This document shows positions 8,548 through 16,940 of a DNA stretch of 64,000 nucleotides, piece after piece. Made by a program: the position numbers and the translations under genes. The notes beneath the pieces were generated by a model that made no database searches, was not told the DNA's origin, and saw nothing but the letters and a program-made list of their open reading frames with translations. Position 1 is the stretch's first letter, and the number at the start of each line of letters is the position of its first letter. Source of the stretch: Reyranella soli (GTDB lineage: Bacteria > Pseudomonadota > Alphaproteobacteria > Reyranellales > Reyranellaceae); NCBI RefSeq assembly GCF_007992495.1, contig NZ_BKAJ01000021.1:1-64000 (forward strand). The letters are read 5' to 3'.

Positions 8548-9484
8548 GCAGGAAGGCTTCGAGGTTGTCGAGCGCCTTGAAGCCCATGGCGTTGCGCGTC
8601 TCGACCGTGGCCGAGCCCATGTGTGGCAGCAGGAAGGCGTTCTCGATCCCGTAGTAGCCCTGGTGGATCTTGGGCTCGCCGTCGAACACGTCGATGCCGG
8701 CGGCGGCCAGCCACCCGCTCTTCAGCGCCGCGATCAGCGCCTCGTCGTCGACCACGCCGCCGCGCGCCGTGTTCACCACGATGGCGCCCTTGGGCAGCTT
8801 GGCGATGCGCTCGGCATTGACCCATTTGCGCGTCGCGGCGGTCATCGGCGCGTTGATCGACAGGAAGTCGCAATGCGGCAGCATATCGTCGGGATTGGCA
8901 TGGAAGACCGCGCCTTTCTCGAGGTCGGCCGGCAGGCGCGAACGGTTGGAGTAGTGGATCTGCATGCGGAAGGCCCGCGCCCGGTCAGCCACTGCCTGGC
9001 CAATGCGGCCCATTCCCAGGATACCGAGTCGCTTGCCGGTGACATGCACGCCCATGAGCTGGGTGGGCGTCCAGCCGACCCAGTTGTGGGTCCTGAGCAT
9101 GGTCGTGCCTTCATGGGCGCGCCGGGCGGCGCCCAGCAGGCAGAGCAGGGCGATGTCGGCGGTGGCGTCGGTCAGCACGTCGGGCGTGTTGGAGACCAGA
9201 ATGCTGCGCTTGGCGGCGGCCGCCACGTCGACATGCTCGTAGCCCACCGAGAAGGTCGCGATGATGCGCAGCGAAACCGGCAGGCCAGCGATGGTCTCGG
9301 CGTTCAGGGGATCGCCCGCCGCGCACATGATGCCGTCGCAACCCTGGGCGGCCTTGATCAGGGCTGGTCCGTCATAGAGCCGGTCCTCGGGGTTGAGCAC
9401 GGCGTCAAAATTCGCCGCCAGCCGGGCCTCGACGTCGGGCGGAAAATGCCGGGTGGCGAGAACCCGAGGTTTGCCTGTGGTCAT
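8507..9484 (-). CDS. D-2-hydroxyacid dehydrogenase (glyoxylate/hydroxypyruvate reductase type)
   Basis: NAD(P)H-dependent reductase of 2-keto acids, 325 residues. Visible landmarks are the Rossmann motif GMGRIGQAVA, the catalytic Arg in NTARGGVVD, a Glu in FDGEPKI, and the catalytic His in LPHMGSAT. This set matches the GyaR/GhrB-like glyoxylate reductases; exact substrate preference is open. The ATG at 9484 follows a strong GGGAGGA site; an upstream in-frame extension lacks family similarity. The 3' end overlaps the convergent small secreted protein gene by 41 bp. Confidence 0.88.
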   Translation of the reverse strand: MTTGKPRVLATRHFPPDVEARLAANFDAVLNPEDRLYDGPALIKAAQGCDGIMCAAGDPLNAETIAGLPVSLRIIATFSVGYEHVDVAAAAKRSILVSNTPDVLTDATADIALLCLLGAARRAHEGTTMLRTHNWVGWTPTQLMGVHVTGKRLGILGMGRIGQAVADRARAFRMQIHYSNRSRLPADLEKGAVFHANPDDMLPHCDFLSINAPMTAATRKWVNAERIAKLPKGAIVVNTARGGVVDDEALIAALKSGWLAAAGIDVFDGEPKIHQGYYGIENAFLLPHMGSATVETRNAMGFKALDNLEAFLLRKQAPPDAVQAS

Positions 9485-9602
9485 TAGACGGTAATCCTCC
9501 CCTATGCGGCCGCCATGCCGCAGCGATGATTCTGGCAATCTCTGGGCATGGATATTACGCTGAGGCGCCCGGCTACAAGGCCTAGCCTCCTGCCATTGTC
9601 CG

Positions 9603-10475
9603 TTGAACACGCTTAGTTTTCGCCGTTCCCGCGTCCAGATCGCGGCTCCACTCGCCGCTGTCTGCGCCCTCCTGTTGCTGGGCCTGTGGATAAGGGTCGC
9701 CGACGCTCAGCAGCAACTGGCGCAGCAGCAGGACGTCGTGCTGATGCCGCATCGCGCAACCTACGACATGAAGCTCAATGTCGCCCGGCCAAACAGCGGC
9801 ATCGTCGAGGTCAGCGGCCGCATGGTGCTGGAGATGGTCGATTCCTGCGACGCGTGGGAGGTCAAGCAGCGCATCAAGCTGAAGTTCCTGCGCAACGACG
9901 GCGAAGAGTTTGACACCGATTCGAGCTTCACCAGCTACGAGACCAAGGACGGGCTGGGGCTGCGCTTCAGCGTGCGCAACATCCAGGACCAGGAGGTCGA
10001 GGAGGAGCTGCGCGGCCACGCCGATCTGGAGGGCTCCGGCGGCAAGGGCCGGGCCTCGTTCTCGCTGCCCGAGATCAGGAGCTTCGACCTGCCGGCCGGC
10101 ACGCTCTTCCCCACCACCCATCTCGCCCTGATCATCCGGCATGCCCGCAACGGCGACAAATCCGTGTCCTACAGCGTGTTCGACGGGGCCCGGCTGGACG
10201 GCGCCTTCACGGTCAACGCCGTGATCGGCAAGCCGCCCCGCGGCGCCGGCGCGCCGTCCGTCCGTGGCGATGTCGGCCTGTTGCGCCAACAATCATGGGG
10301 CGTGCGGCTTGCCTTTTTTGCCGCAGGCGACCAGGGCACGGCCAATCCAGAATACGAGCTGGCGCTGGATCTGCTGGCCAACGGGGTTGCCCGCTCGATG
10401 CTGCTCGACTACGGCGATTTCGCAGTGGATGCTCGCCTGGTCCAAATCCAAGCCCTCCCGAGGCCGCGATGCTGA
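9603..10475 (+). CDS. EipB-like periplasmic envelope protein (DUF1849), copy 1
   Basis: A 290-residue secreted protein of the alphaproteobacterial DUF1849/EipB family, whose Brucella member is a periplasmic beta-spiral protein needed for envelope integrity. Seen here: an N-terminal signal (hydrophobic residues 13-29, cleavage near VADA), the family opening MPHRATYDM, and Cys82 in SCDAWEVKQR plus a C-terminal Cys290, which fits the disulfide pair described for EipB. The best start is TTG at 9603; there is no ATG before the signal segment, so the start is uncertain. Its stop overlaps the start of a paralogue. Confidence 0.8.
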   Translation: MNTLSFRRSRVQIAAPLAAVCALLLLGLWIRVADAQQQLAQQQDVVLMPHRATYDMKLNVARPNSGIVEVSGRMVLEMVDSCDAWEVKQRIKLKFLRNDGEEFDTDSSFTSYETKDGLGLRFSVRNIQDQEVEEELRGHADLEGSGGKGRASFSLPEIRSFDLPAGTLFPTTHLALIIRHARNGDKSVSYSVFDGARLDGAFTVNAVIGKPPRGAGAPSVRGDVGLLRQQSWGVRLAFFAAGDQGTANPEYELALDLLANGVARSMLLDYGDFAVDARLVQIQALPRPRC

Positions 10476-11287
10476 ATATCCGTCTGTTGACACCGATGTC
10501 CCTGCTGATGGCTGCTGCCACGCTGGCGCCCGCGGCCGCCCAGGACTTCGCGCCGCATCGCGCCGTCTACGCGGTCTCCGCACTGGATCGCGGCAAGCCG
10601 GGCACCGGCACGACCGGCACCTATGCCTACGAGCTGAAGCTCACCTGCGACGGCGGCTATGTCGTGAACCAGCGGTTGCGGTTGGAAACGGCCGGCGGGC
10701 GCGGCGCGGTGGCCAGTGAGCAGCAGTCGCAGATGACCGAGAGCCGCGACGGCAAGAAGCTGCGCTTCGATCACCGCACCACCGCGGGCGGGCGCCAGAC
10801 CAGCGTGGTCAAGGGCGAGGCGCTGATCGGCGAGGACGGCAAGGGGGAGGCGCGGTTCACCGATCCCGAGGGCCAGAGCGTGGCGCTGCCGGCAACCACG
10901 CTGTTCCCGGTCGCCATTGCGCGCGAGACGATCCGGCAGGCCAAGGCAGGCGAGCAGGGCTTCGACGCCCAGTTCTTCTTCGGCGAGAAGGTGAAGCCGC
11001 CGCAGTCGGTCAACATCCTGATCGGCAAGCTGCCCAAGCGCCTCGCCGACGTGAAGATCCCCGAGGGCGGCGAGCAGCTGGCCGACGGCCGCACCCGCAT
11101 CTACTACCGCGCCGGCTTCTTCGACGCCCAGGCCGACGGCAAGGGGCAGGGCGAGCCCGCCTATGAGATGAGCAGCGTGACGCTCGACAACGGCGTCGAG
11201 CTCTATGGCACCCATGAGGAAAGCGACGGCGGCATCGAATACCGCATCACGCGCCTCGAGCCGCTGCCCAAGCCCGAGTGCAAGTGA
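10469..11287 (+). CDS. EipB-like periplasmic envelope protein (DUF1849), copy 2
   Basis: Second DUF1849/EipB-type protein, 272 residues, with a signal peptide (residues 1-24, APAAAQ) and the same opening (APHRAVYAV) and cysteine layout (Cys60 in LTCDGGYVVNQR, Cys271 near the end in PKPECK) as copy 1. Its ATG overlaps the end of copy 1 by 7 bp, so the two are translationally coupled. The two proteins are clearly divergent, so this is an old duplication, not a recent one. Probable role: periplasmic envelope homeostasis, by family. Confidence 0.82.
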   Translation: MLNIRLLTPMSLLMAAATLAPAAAQDFAPHRAVYAVSALDRGKPGTGTTGTYAYELKLTCDGGYVVNQRLRLETAGGRGAVASEQQSQMTESRDGKKLRFDHRTTAGGRQTSVVKGEALIGEDGKGEARFTDPEGQSVALPATTLFPVAIARETIRQAKAGEQGFDAQFFFGEKVKPPQSVNILIGKLPKRLADVKIPEGGEQLADGRTRIYYRAGFFDAQADGKGQGEPAYEMSSVTLDNGVELYGTHEESDGGIEYRITRLEPLPKPECK

Positions 11288-11290
11288 GCG

Positions 11291-11309
11291 CGGGAGCGCG
11301 GCGCTCCCG
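11291..11309 (+). promoter_or_regulatory. Hairpin abutting the amn start codon
   Basis: A perfect 8-bp stem, CGGGAGCG / CGCTCCCG with loop CGG, ends one base before the ATG at 11310. Its left arm contains GGGAG, the only ribosome-binding-site-like sequence for amn, so the site would be hidden when the hairpin forms. It could equally be a copy of the short GC-rich repeat seen at 1-14 and 12779-12792. Confidence 0.45.
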
Positions 11310-12761
11310 ATGAGCCTGACGCCCGAACAGGCGGTCGACCGCCTCGAGGAACTGCATGCGACGGCGAGCATCGCGTTGCGCGAGGCGCTGGCCCGCTTCA
11401 CCGAATCGGGCGCCGTGCCCACGGCCGAGGAACGCAGCCGCTTTCGTTACCCTGAGCTCTGCGTCGACTGGCAGCCGGCCGGCGCCGTGCGCTTCACGCG
11501 CCGCGCCTGGGCCAAGTTCCAGGCGCCGGGCCGCTACACCACGACGGTGACGCAACCGCGCTTCTTCCGCCAGTACCTGCTGGAGCAACTGCGTCCGCTC
11601 ACCGAGGAGTTCGGCGGCACCATCGAAGTCAGCGTCAGCGACCAGGAGATCCCGTATCCCTTCGTCACCGAAGCGGGCGACGAGTTCATCCATGGCGATC
11701 TCTCGGTGTCGGAGCTGGCGCGCCATTTCCCGACGCCGGTGCTGGCCAATGTCGGCGACGAGATCGCCGACGGCACCTGGGTGGAAGGGGTGCGGGGCAC
11801 GCGGCCGCTCGCCTTGTTCGATGCGCTGCGCGTCGACTATTCGCTGCGCCGGCTGCTGCACTACACGGGCACCGACTGGCGCACGATCCAGCCATGGATC
11901 CTCGCGACCAACTACCAGCGCTACGTCGACCATTTCCTGACCTGGGCAATGGAGGAGCTGGCCAAGCCCGACAGTCCCTACACCCAACTCGTGCTGCCCG
12001 GCGGCGGGGTCGTGCGGCGGGGCGACGACATTACGACGGCCGATGCGACGCTGCACGCCGCGCCCTGGCACAGCTTCCAGATGCCGGCCTACAACCTGCT
12101 GCGCGGCGACGGCAGCGGCGGCGTCACCATCATCAATATCGGCGTCGGCCCGTCCAACGCCAAGACGGCGACCGACCATCTCGCCGTGCTGCGCCCGCAT
12201 TGCTGGCTGATGATCGGCCATTGCGGCGGCCTGCGGCAGTCCCAGACCATCGGCGATTACGTGCTGGCGCACGCCTATATGCGGCGCGACCGCATCCTCG
12301 ACGACCTGCTGCCGCCGGAAGTGCCGGTGCCGGCGCTGGCCGAGGTCCAGGTCGCCCTGCAGCAGGCCGCCGAGCACGTGACCGGCGAGAGGGGCGAGGC
12401 GCTGAAGCGGCGGCTGCGCACCGGCACGGTGGTGAGCTACGACGACCGCAACTGGGAACTGCGCTGGACCCAGGAGCGCCGGCGCATCAACCATGCCCGC
12501 GCCATCGCCGTCGACATGGAGAGCGCGACCTTGGCCACGCAAGGTTATCGCCTGCGCGTGCCCTACGGCGTACTGCTCTGCATCTCCGACAAGCCGCTGC
12601 ACGGCGAGATCAAGCTGCCCGGTGCCGCGACGCGCTTCTACCAGCGTGCCGTCGGCGAGCACCTGCATATCGGCCTGGAGACCATCGACCTGCTGCGCGG
12701 CGAACTCCACTCGCTGCACTCCCGCAAGCTCCGCAGCTTCGACGAGCCGCCGTTTCGTTAA
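11310..12761 (+). CDS. amn: AMP nucleosidase
   Basis: Cleaves AMP to adenine and ribose 5-phosphate in the cytoplasm, part of purine salvage and adenylate control. The 483-residue length fits the family: an N-terminal AMN domain to about residue 175, then a nucleoside-phosphorylase-like catalytic domain with NIGVGPSNAKTATDHLAVL, the GHCGGLR loop, and DMESATLATQGYRLRVPYG near the C terminus. The start at 11310 gives the conserved MSLTPEQAVDRLEEL opening. The gene follows the EipB-like pair by 22 bp and may be cotranscribed with it. Convergent with the ROK kinase gene. Confidence 0.92.
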   Translation: MSLTPEQAVDRLEELHATASIALREALARFTESGAVPTAEERSRFRYPELCVDWQPAGAVRFTRRAWAKFQAPGRYTTTVTQPRFFRQYLLEQLRPLTEEFGGTIEVSVSDQEIPYPFVTEAGDEFIHGDLSVSELARHFPTPVLANVGDEIADGTWVEGVRGTRPLALFDALRVDYSLRRLLHYTGTDWRTIQPWILATNYQRYVDHFLTWAMEELAKPDSPYTQLVLPGGGVVRRGDDITTADATLHAAPWHSFQMPAYNLLRGDGSGGVTIINIGVGPSNAKTATDHLAVLRPHCWLMIGHCGGLRQSQTIGDYVLAHAYMRRDRILDDLLPPEVPVPALAEVQVALQQAAEHVTGERGEALKRRLRTGTVVSYDDRNWELRWTQERRRINHARAIAVDMESATLATQGYRLRVPYGVLLCISDKPLHGEIKLPGAATRFYQRAVGEHLHIGLETIDLLRGELHSLHSRKLRSFDEPPFR

Positions 12762-12768
12762 CCGGAGT

Positions 12769-12785
12769 GCGGGCCCGAGGCCCGC
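12769..12785. terminator. Possible bidirectional terminator hairpin between amn and the ROK kinase
   Basis: A 7-bp perfect stem GCGGGCC / GGCCCGC with a CGA loop lies in the 31-bp gap between two convergent stop codons. There is no T-tract, so it is not a textbook intrinsic terminator. It shares its right half with the repeat edge at 1-14. Confidence 0.4.
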
Positions 12786-12792
12786 GCTCCCA

Positions 12793-13698
12793 TCAAGCCG
12801 GCCACAGCCACGCCGCGCCGCGCACGCCGCTCGAATCGCCGTGCAGGGGCGGCTGCAGCCTGGTCACGATGCGGTCGGGCTCGGAGAAGATGTAGTTGCG
12901 CCAGAGCTCGGGCACGCGCCGATAGAGCGCGTCCATCTTCGACAGGCCGCCGCCCAGCACGATGACGTGCGGGTCGATCAGGTTGACGACGTTGGCGAGC
13001 GACCGCGCCAGCCGGTCGCAATAAAGCTCCAGGCTCTCGGCCGCCTCGCGATCGCCCGCCCGGGCCGCGTCGGCGATCTCGGTGGCGCGCAGCTTCTGCC
13101 CGGTCTTCTTGGCGAACTGCTCCTGGAAGGCGGGCCCGCTCAGCCACGACTCCACGCAGCCGCTACGGCCGCAGTAGCACGCCGGCCCGGGCCGCTCGTC
13201 GTCGCGCGGCAAGGGCAGGGCATTGTGCCCCCATTCGCCGCCGATCGCCTGGGCGCCGGTGAGCGGCTTGCCCTCGACGACGATGCCGCCGCCCACGCCG
13301 GTGCCCAGGATGACGCCGAACACGACCGGCCAGCCGCGGCCCGCGCCGTCGGCCGCCTCGGAGACGGCAAAGCAGTTGGCGTCGTTCGACAACCGCACCT
13401 CGTCGCGCCCGAGCGCGCGCTTCAGGTCTCGATCGAGCGGATGGCCGTTGAGCTGCGTGGAATTGGCATTCTTGATCAGGCCGGTGGCGGGCGAGATGGC
13501 GCCGGGATGGCCGACGCCGACGCGGCAGCGCGCGCCGACCGTGGCCTCGAGTTCGCGCACCACGGCGGCCACGCCCTCGACGGTCGCGTCGTAGGTGGCC
13601 GTCGGCGTGGCCACGCGCACGCGGGCGCGTTCCTTGCCGCTGTCGTCGAGAACGATGCCTTCGATTTTCGTGCCGCCGAGATCGATGCCGATGCGCAT
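12793..13698 (-). CDS. ROK-family sugar kinase (fructokinase/Mak-like)
   Basis: ATP-dependent hexose kinase, 301 residues. Visible motifs: the phosphate-binding IDLGGTKIEG at 5-14, catalytic Asp106 in SNDANCF, the sugar-contacting EWGHN (His158), and the ROK zinc motif CYCGRSGCVE with Cys174, Cys176 and Cys181. No N-terminal winged helix is present, so it is a kinase and not a ROK repressor. The ATG at 13698 begins the conserved MRIGIDLGG; the frame stays open upstream but without family similarity. The preceding minus-strand gene, patatin, ends 10 bp upstream, suggesting one transcript. Confidence 0.85.
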   Translation of the reverse strand: MRIGIDLGGTKIEGIVLDDSGKERARVRVATPTATYDATVEGVAAVVRELEATVGARCRVGVGHPGAISPATGLIKNANSTQLNGHPLDRDLKRALGRDEVRLSNDANCFAVSEAADGAGRGWPVVFGVILGTGVGGGIVVEGKPLTGAQAIGGEWGHNALPLPRDDERPGPACYCGRSGCVESWLSGPAFQEQFAKKTGQKLRATEIADAARAGDREAAESLELYCDRLARSLANVVNLIDPHVIVLGGGLSKMDALYRRVPELWRNYIFSEPDRIVTRLQPPLHGDSSGVRGAAWLWPA

Positions 13699-13708
13699 GG
13701 TCTCCACT

Positions 13709-14734
13709 TCACAGAAATCGCGCGCGGATGTCGATGCTGCTTTCGGCGCCGAGCGCCTTGAACGTCGTGGCGAGCCACGCGGTTGCGGCCTTGCGGCCCA
13801 GCCCGAAGAGGTGCTCGAGGAAGGCCGGCTCGATATTGAACTTGCTGACCGAGCCGAGCGGCGCCAGCGATGCGGCATCGGCGATCGAATGGATGAACAG
13901 GCGCTTCAGGCGCTGGCTGAACTCGCCGGTGACGGCGCCCTGGTCGATCAGCTCCTGGACGAAGGCGATGGCGCGCATCTCCGACATCAGCGCGCCGCCG
14001 AAGGTGATCTCGTTCAGCCGGTCGGCGACCTCGGCGTTGGAGCGCGGCACGCCCTCGCGGGACGGCGGATCGACCTCGACCAGCACGACGTCGTGGCTGT
14101 CGCTGTCGTAGATGAACGGCCAGATCGGCGGGTTGCCGCGGAAGCCGCCGTCCCAGTACGGCACGCCGTCGATCACCACCGCGTCATGCACGTTGGGCAG
14201 GCAGGCCGAGGCGAGCAGGGCATCGATCGACAGCTCTTCGCGCGTGAAGATGCGGACCTTGCCGGTCTGCACGTTGGTCGCGGCGATGAAGGCCTTGATC
14301 GCGTGGCAGGCGCGCACCGCCTTCTCGTCGAAATGGCGGCGCAAGAGCTCGCGCAACGGATCGAACTTCAGCGGATTGCGCTGCCACGGCGTCAGCGTGC
14401 GCTGGATCAGGTCGGCCCACAGCGCGCCCGGCGAATCGTCGATGTTCCAGTTGCCCTGCAGGCGGTCGAGCGGCGTGCGCTGGATCGGGCTCGCGATCGA
14501 CATCGTGCCGAGCTCCTCCCAGAAGGCGCGCAAGGCGGTGCGCGCGCCGGCGCGGCCGCCGCTGGTCCAGCCCTGCAGCAGGATGGCCGCGTTCATGGCG
14601 CCGGCGCTGGTGCCGCTCACCGCCTCGATCGCCAGCCGCTCGTCCTCGAGCAGCGCATCGAGCACACCCCAGGTGAAGGCGCCGTGCGAGCCGCCGCCTT
14701 GCAGCGCGAGATTGACGCGCCTGGTCTCGTTCAT
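13709..14734 (-). CDS. Patatin-like phospholipase family protein
   Basis: Predicted serine lipid acyl hydrolase, 341 residues. The patatin features are intact: the oxyanion-hole glycines GGGSHG at 13-18, nucleophile Ser43 in GTSAG, and catalytic Asp195 in the DGG motif. No signal peptide is seen, so it probably acts in the cytoplasm or at the inner membrane face. The ATG at 14734 has AGGAGGA upstream. Length and motif spacing match the RssA-like bacterial patatins. It shares a likely transcript with the ROK kinase downstream. Confidence 0.88.
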   Translation of the reverse strand: MNETRRVNLALQGGGSHGAFTWGVLDALLEDERLAIEAVSGTSAGAMNAAILLQGWTSGGRAGARTALRAFWEELGTMSIASPIQRTPLDRLQGNWNIDDSPGALWADLIQRTLTPWQRNPLKFDPLRELLRRHFDEKAVRACHAIKAFIAATNVQTGKVRIFTREELSIDALLASACLPNVHDAVVIDGVPYWDGGFRGNPPIWPFIYDSDSHDVVLVEVDPPSREGVPRSNAEVADRLNEITFGGALMSEMRAIAFVQELIDQGAVTGEFSQRLKRLFIHSIADAASLAPLGSVSKFNIEPAFLEHLFGLGRKAATAWLATTFKALGAESSIDIRARFL

Positions 14735-14805
14735 GCGGCTATCCTCCTCGGGCACGCGACGCTACCTTCACCATTCTGTAACAAGAGAGGCGAGGGCGGC
14801 GTATT

Positions 14806-16035
14806 ATGGCCAAGGGCGGGACGGAGAAGGCGTGGCGAAAGCGCCCGTCGACCGTCCTGTGGATGCTCTCGCTGGGCCAGCTCATCTCCTGGGGCCTAGT
14901 CTATTACACCTTCCCGTTGTTCGTCGTGCCGATGACGCAGGAGCTGGGCTGGTCGCGCAGCGGCATGTTCGGCGCGCTGTCGGCGGGCCTGATGGTGGCG
15001 GGTCTCAGCTCGATCCCGGTCGGCGCGTGGATCGATCGCGGCCATGGCCGCAAGCTGATGACCGGCGGCTCGCTGCTGGCCGCCGCGCTCCTGGTCATGT
15101 GGTCGCGCATCGATTCGTTGCCGCTGTTCTACGCCATGTGGATCGGGTTGGGCGCCTGCCAGGCCGTGCTGCTCTACGAGCCCGCCTTCGCCGTCATCAC
15201 CCGCGTCTACGGCCCGCGCTACAAGCAGGCGATCCTGCTGATGACCTTCCTCGGCGGGCTGGCCAGCACCTTCGGCATTCCCTTCACCCAGTTCCTGATC
15301 GAGCGCGTCGGCTGGCGCGCGAGCCTCGACGTGCTGGCGGCGATCAACGTCGTCGTGGCACTCATGCATTGGCTCTTCGTTCCCGGGCCACAGGAAAAGC
15401 CTGTGCCGATCGGCGAGACCAAGCCGCCGGCCGAAGGCAAGCCGAAGAAAGGCCCGCTGGCGACGGCGGTGCGCGTGCCTGCGTTCTGGGGCCTGGTCGT
15501 GGCCTTCGCCGGCTACGGCCTCGCCTTCTCCGCGATGAGCTTCCATCTCATCCCATTGCTCGACGATCGCGGCGTGCCGACCGGCGTGGTCATGGCCATC
15601 ATCGCCCTGATCGGTCCCATGCAGGTGGTCGGCCGCGTGCTCCTGATGGTCGGCCAGCGCCACATCACCACCATCCAGCTCGGCGCCGGCATCTACTTCG
15701 CCTTTCCCATCGCCATGGCGATGCTGGCGATGGGCATCAGCGACGTCTACGGCCTGATCCTGTTCGCCATCATCTACGGCGTCGCCAACGGCCTCATCAC
15801 CATCCTGCGCGGCATGGCGGTGCCGGAGTTCATCGGTCCCGAGGGCTACGGCGTCGTGTCGGGCGCGCTCACCATGCCGACCAACCTGATGCGCGCGGCC
15901 GGCCCGGTGCTGGCGTCTCTCGCCTGGGCAGCGTTCGGCGGCTACACGCCGGTGCTGTGGGGGCTGGCAGCGATCATGCTTGTTGCAGCCACGGGCTTCG
16001 CTGCCGCTGCGTTCCTGTCGACGAAGACGGCCTGA
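14806..16035 (+). CDS. MFS transporter
   Basis: Major facilitator superfamily membrane protein, 409 residues, with about 12 hydrophobic segments in two halves of six joined by a charged loop (residues ~190-215, KPPAEGKPKKG). The loop 2-3 region contains DRGHGRKLMTGG, the usual MFS motif A position. The family resembles the OFA/monocarboxylate-like MFS proteins; the substrate is not predictable. It is divergent from the patatin gene. A fragment of an unrelated autotransporter gene begins 6 bp after the stop. Confidence 0.85.
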   Translation: MAKGGTEKAWRKRPSTVLWMLSLGQLISWGLVYYTFPLFVVPMTQELGWSRSGMFGALSAGLMVAGLSSIPVGAWIDRGHGRKLMTGGSLLAAALLVMWSRIDSLPLFYAMWIGLGACQAVLLYEPAFAVITRVYGPRYKQAILLMTFLGGLASTFGIPFTQFLIERVGWRASLDVLAAINVVVALMHWLFVPGPQEKPVPIGETKPPAEGKPKKGPLATAVRVPAFWGLVVAFAGYGLAFSAMSFHLIPLLDDRGVPTGVVMAIIALIGPMQVVGRVLLMVGQRHITTIQLGAGIYFAFPIAMAMLAMGISDVYGLILFAIIYGVANGLITILRGMAVPEFIGPEGYGVVSGALTMPTNLMRAAGPVLASLAWAAFGGYTPVLWGLAAIMLVAATGFAAAAFLSTKTA

Positions 16036-16041
16036 CCATAA

Positions 16042-16179
16042 TTTGCGGCCGGCGCGAAAACCGCCGGCGCCGACACCGCCATCGCCGAGGCCACCTCGGC
16101 CTATCTCCGTTACGAGGGCAACATCGCGGGCCAGGACAGTGCCCATGTCCTCACCGCCGGCCTGCGCATGACTTGGTGA
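16042..16179 (+). pseudogene. Remnant: extreme C terminus of an autotransporter beta-barrel
   Basis: Read from 16042, the frame gives 45 codons ending ...TSAYLRYEGNIAGQ, DSAHVL, TAGLRMTW and then TGA. This is the typical last two strands of an alphaproteobacterial autotransporter barrel (LRYDG...N/S-A-GLRMTW with an aromatic final residue recognised by BAM). A TAA lies in frame directly before it (16039-16041) and there is no start codon, so the rest of a protein that is normally many hundreds of residues long is gone. A deletion or insertion has joined this end to the MFS gene. Function is lost. Confidence 0.7.
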
Positions 16180-16210
16180 CGCGCCGCCAGCTGAGGGCGA
16201 GGCGGGCAAA

Positions 16211-16504
16211 TCAGCCGGCAGCCACCTGAGCCATGATCCGATCGAGAGCTTGGCGCAGTTCGGCAGCTGTCGGCTCTCGGCAATCGACCGGGATATGCGG
16301 TGGATCGGGGCTGACACGCACGATTGGCGGCGTTTTGGCCAGAGCCAGACGCGCTTCGGCTTGGTCGGTTCGTCCAGCAGCGATGTCGACCAACGCCTGA
16401 AGGGTGCACAGGCCCTCCCAACGATCGGGCTCGCGCCGCGCGTTCTCGATGGAGCGTACGAAGCGGTCGGCGCGTTCGATCAAGGTGCGGAGGCTGGCAG
16501 GCAT
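16211..16504 (-). CDS. Small hypothetical protein
   Basis: 97 residues, not recognised. The sequence looks helical and amphipathic (LRTLIERADRFVRSIENARR, then LCTLQALVDIAAGRTDQAEARLAL), a little like a single TPR-type helical pair, followed by a proline-rich stretch and a C-terminal helix. The ATG at 16504 has no strong ribosome-binding site. It sits between the autotransporter remnant and the ccdAB pair and reads away from ccdAB, so it is part of the same accessory patch. It may be a real gene or a chance frame. Confidence 0.45.
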   Translation of the reverse strand: MPASLRTLIERADRFVRSIENARREPDRWEGLCTLQALVDIAAGRTDQAEARLALAKTPPIVRVSPDPPHIPVDCREPTAAELRQALDRIMAQVAAG

Positions 16505-16667
16505 CTCGGATCACGTGTTGTGGCTGCTACCACAACGACTATCAGGCGCCGTTCTGGCGGTAGGTGGCTTTCCGCACACACTGGTTTCATCCTATCCAGA
16601 GGCTTGACCGGGCAGCGCTTCGGACACATGTTAAAGACCCGTGTTCCTGACACATAGGCGGGCCAAG
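16505..16667. promoter_or_regulatory. Divergent region upstream of ccdAB with inverted repeats
   Basis: 163 bp between the small hypothetical gene and ccdA. It holds a 7-bp inverted repeat GTTGTGG / CCACAAC with 6-nt spacer at 16517-16536, a TTGACC -35 candidate at 16604-16609, and a weaker GTGT-N5-ACAC repeat close to ccdA. CcdAB-type systems repress their own promoter through the antitoxin ribbon-helix-helix domain, so one of these repeats may be the operator. Confidence 0.35.
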
Positions 16668-16940
16668 ATGCGGAAGCCATCGTTTGACCGAAATGCAAAG
16701 AAGCGAACTGTCAGCCTGACCTTGAATTCCGATCTGTATGCAAAGGCGAAGGCCGAGGGCATCAATGCTTCTCAGGTGGCGGAAGAGGCATTGGCGCAGG
16801 CGCTCGAGGCGTGCCTTCTGAAGAAGATCCGCGCCGAGATCGAGAAGGATATGGCTGCCTGCAACGCCTATATCGAGAAGCACGGCTCACCGACGGAGAT
16901 GTTGCGCGAGTATCTCGCGGAACGAGATGATGCAGCTTGA
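16668..16940 (+). CDS. ccdA: CcdA-family antitoxin
   Basis: Antitoxin of a type II toxin-antitoxin pair, 90 residues. The N-terminal half (KKRTVSLTLNSDLYAKAKAEGINASQ) is the ribbon-helix-helix DNA-binding part; the C-terminal half (about 45-90, ending LREYLAERDD) is the segment that wraps the toxin. The ATG at 16668 is chosen because it yields the conserved RHH start; an upstream in-frame extension is not conserved. Codon usage here is visibly less GC-rich than in neighbours (AAG, GAA, TTT common), which suggests acquisition by transfer. It overlaps ccdB. Confidence 0.88.
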   Translation: MRKPSFDRNAKKRTVSLTLNSDLYAKAKAEGINASQVAEEALAQALEACLLKKIRAEIEKDMAACNAYIEKHGSPTEMLREYLAERDDAA

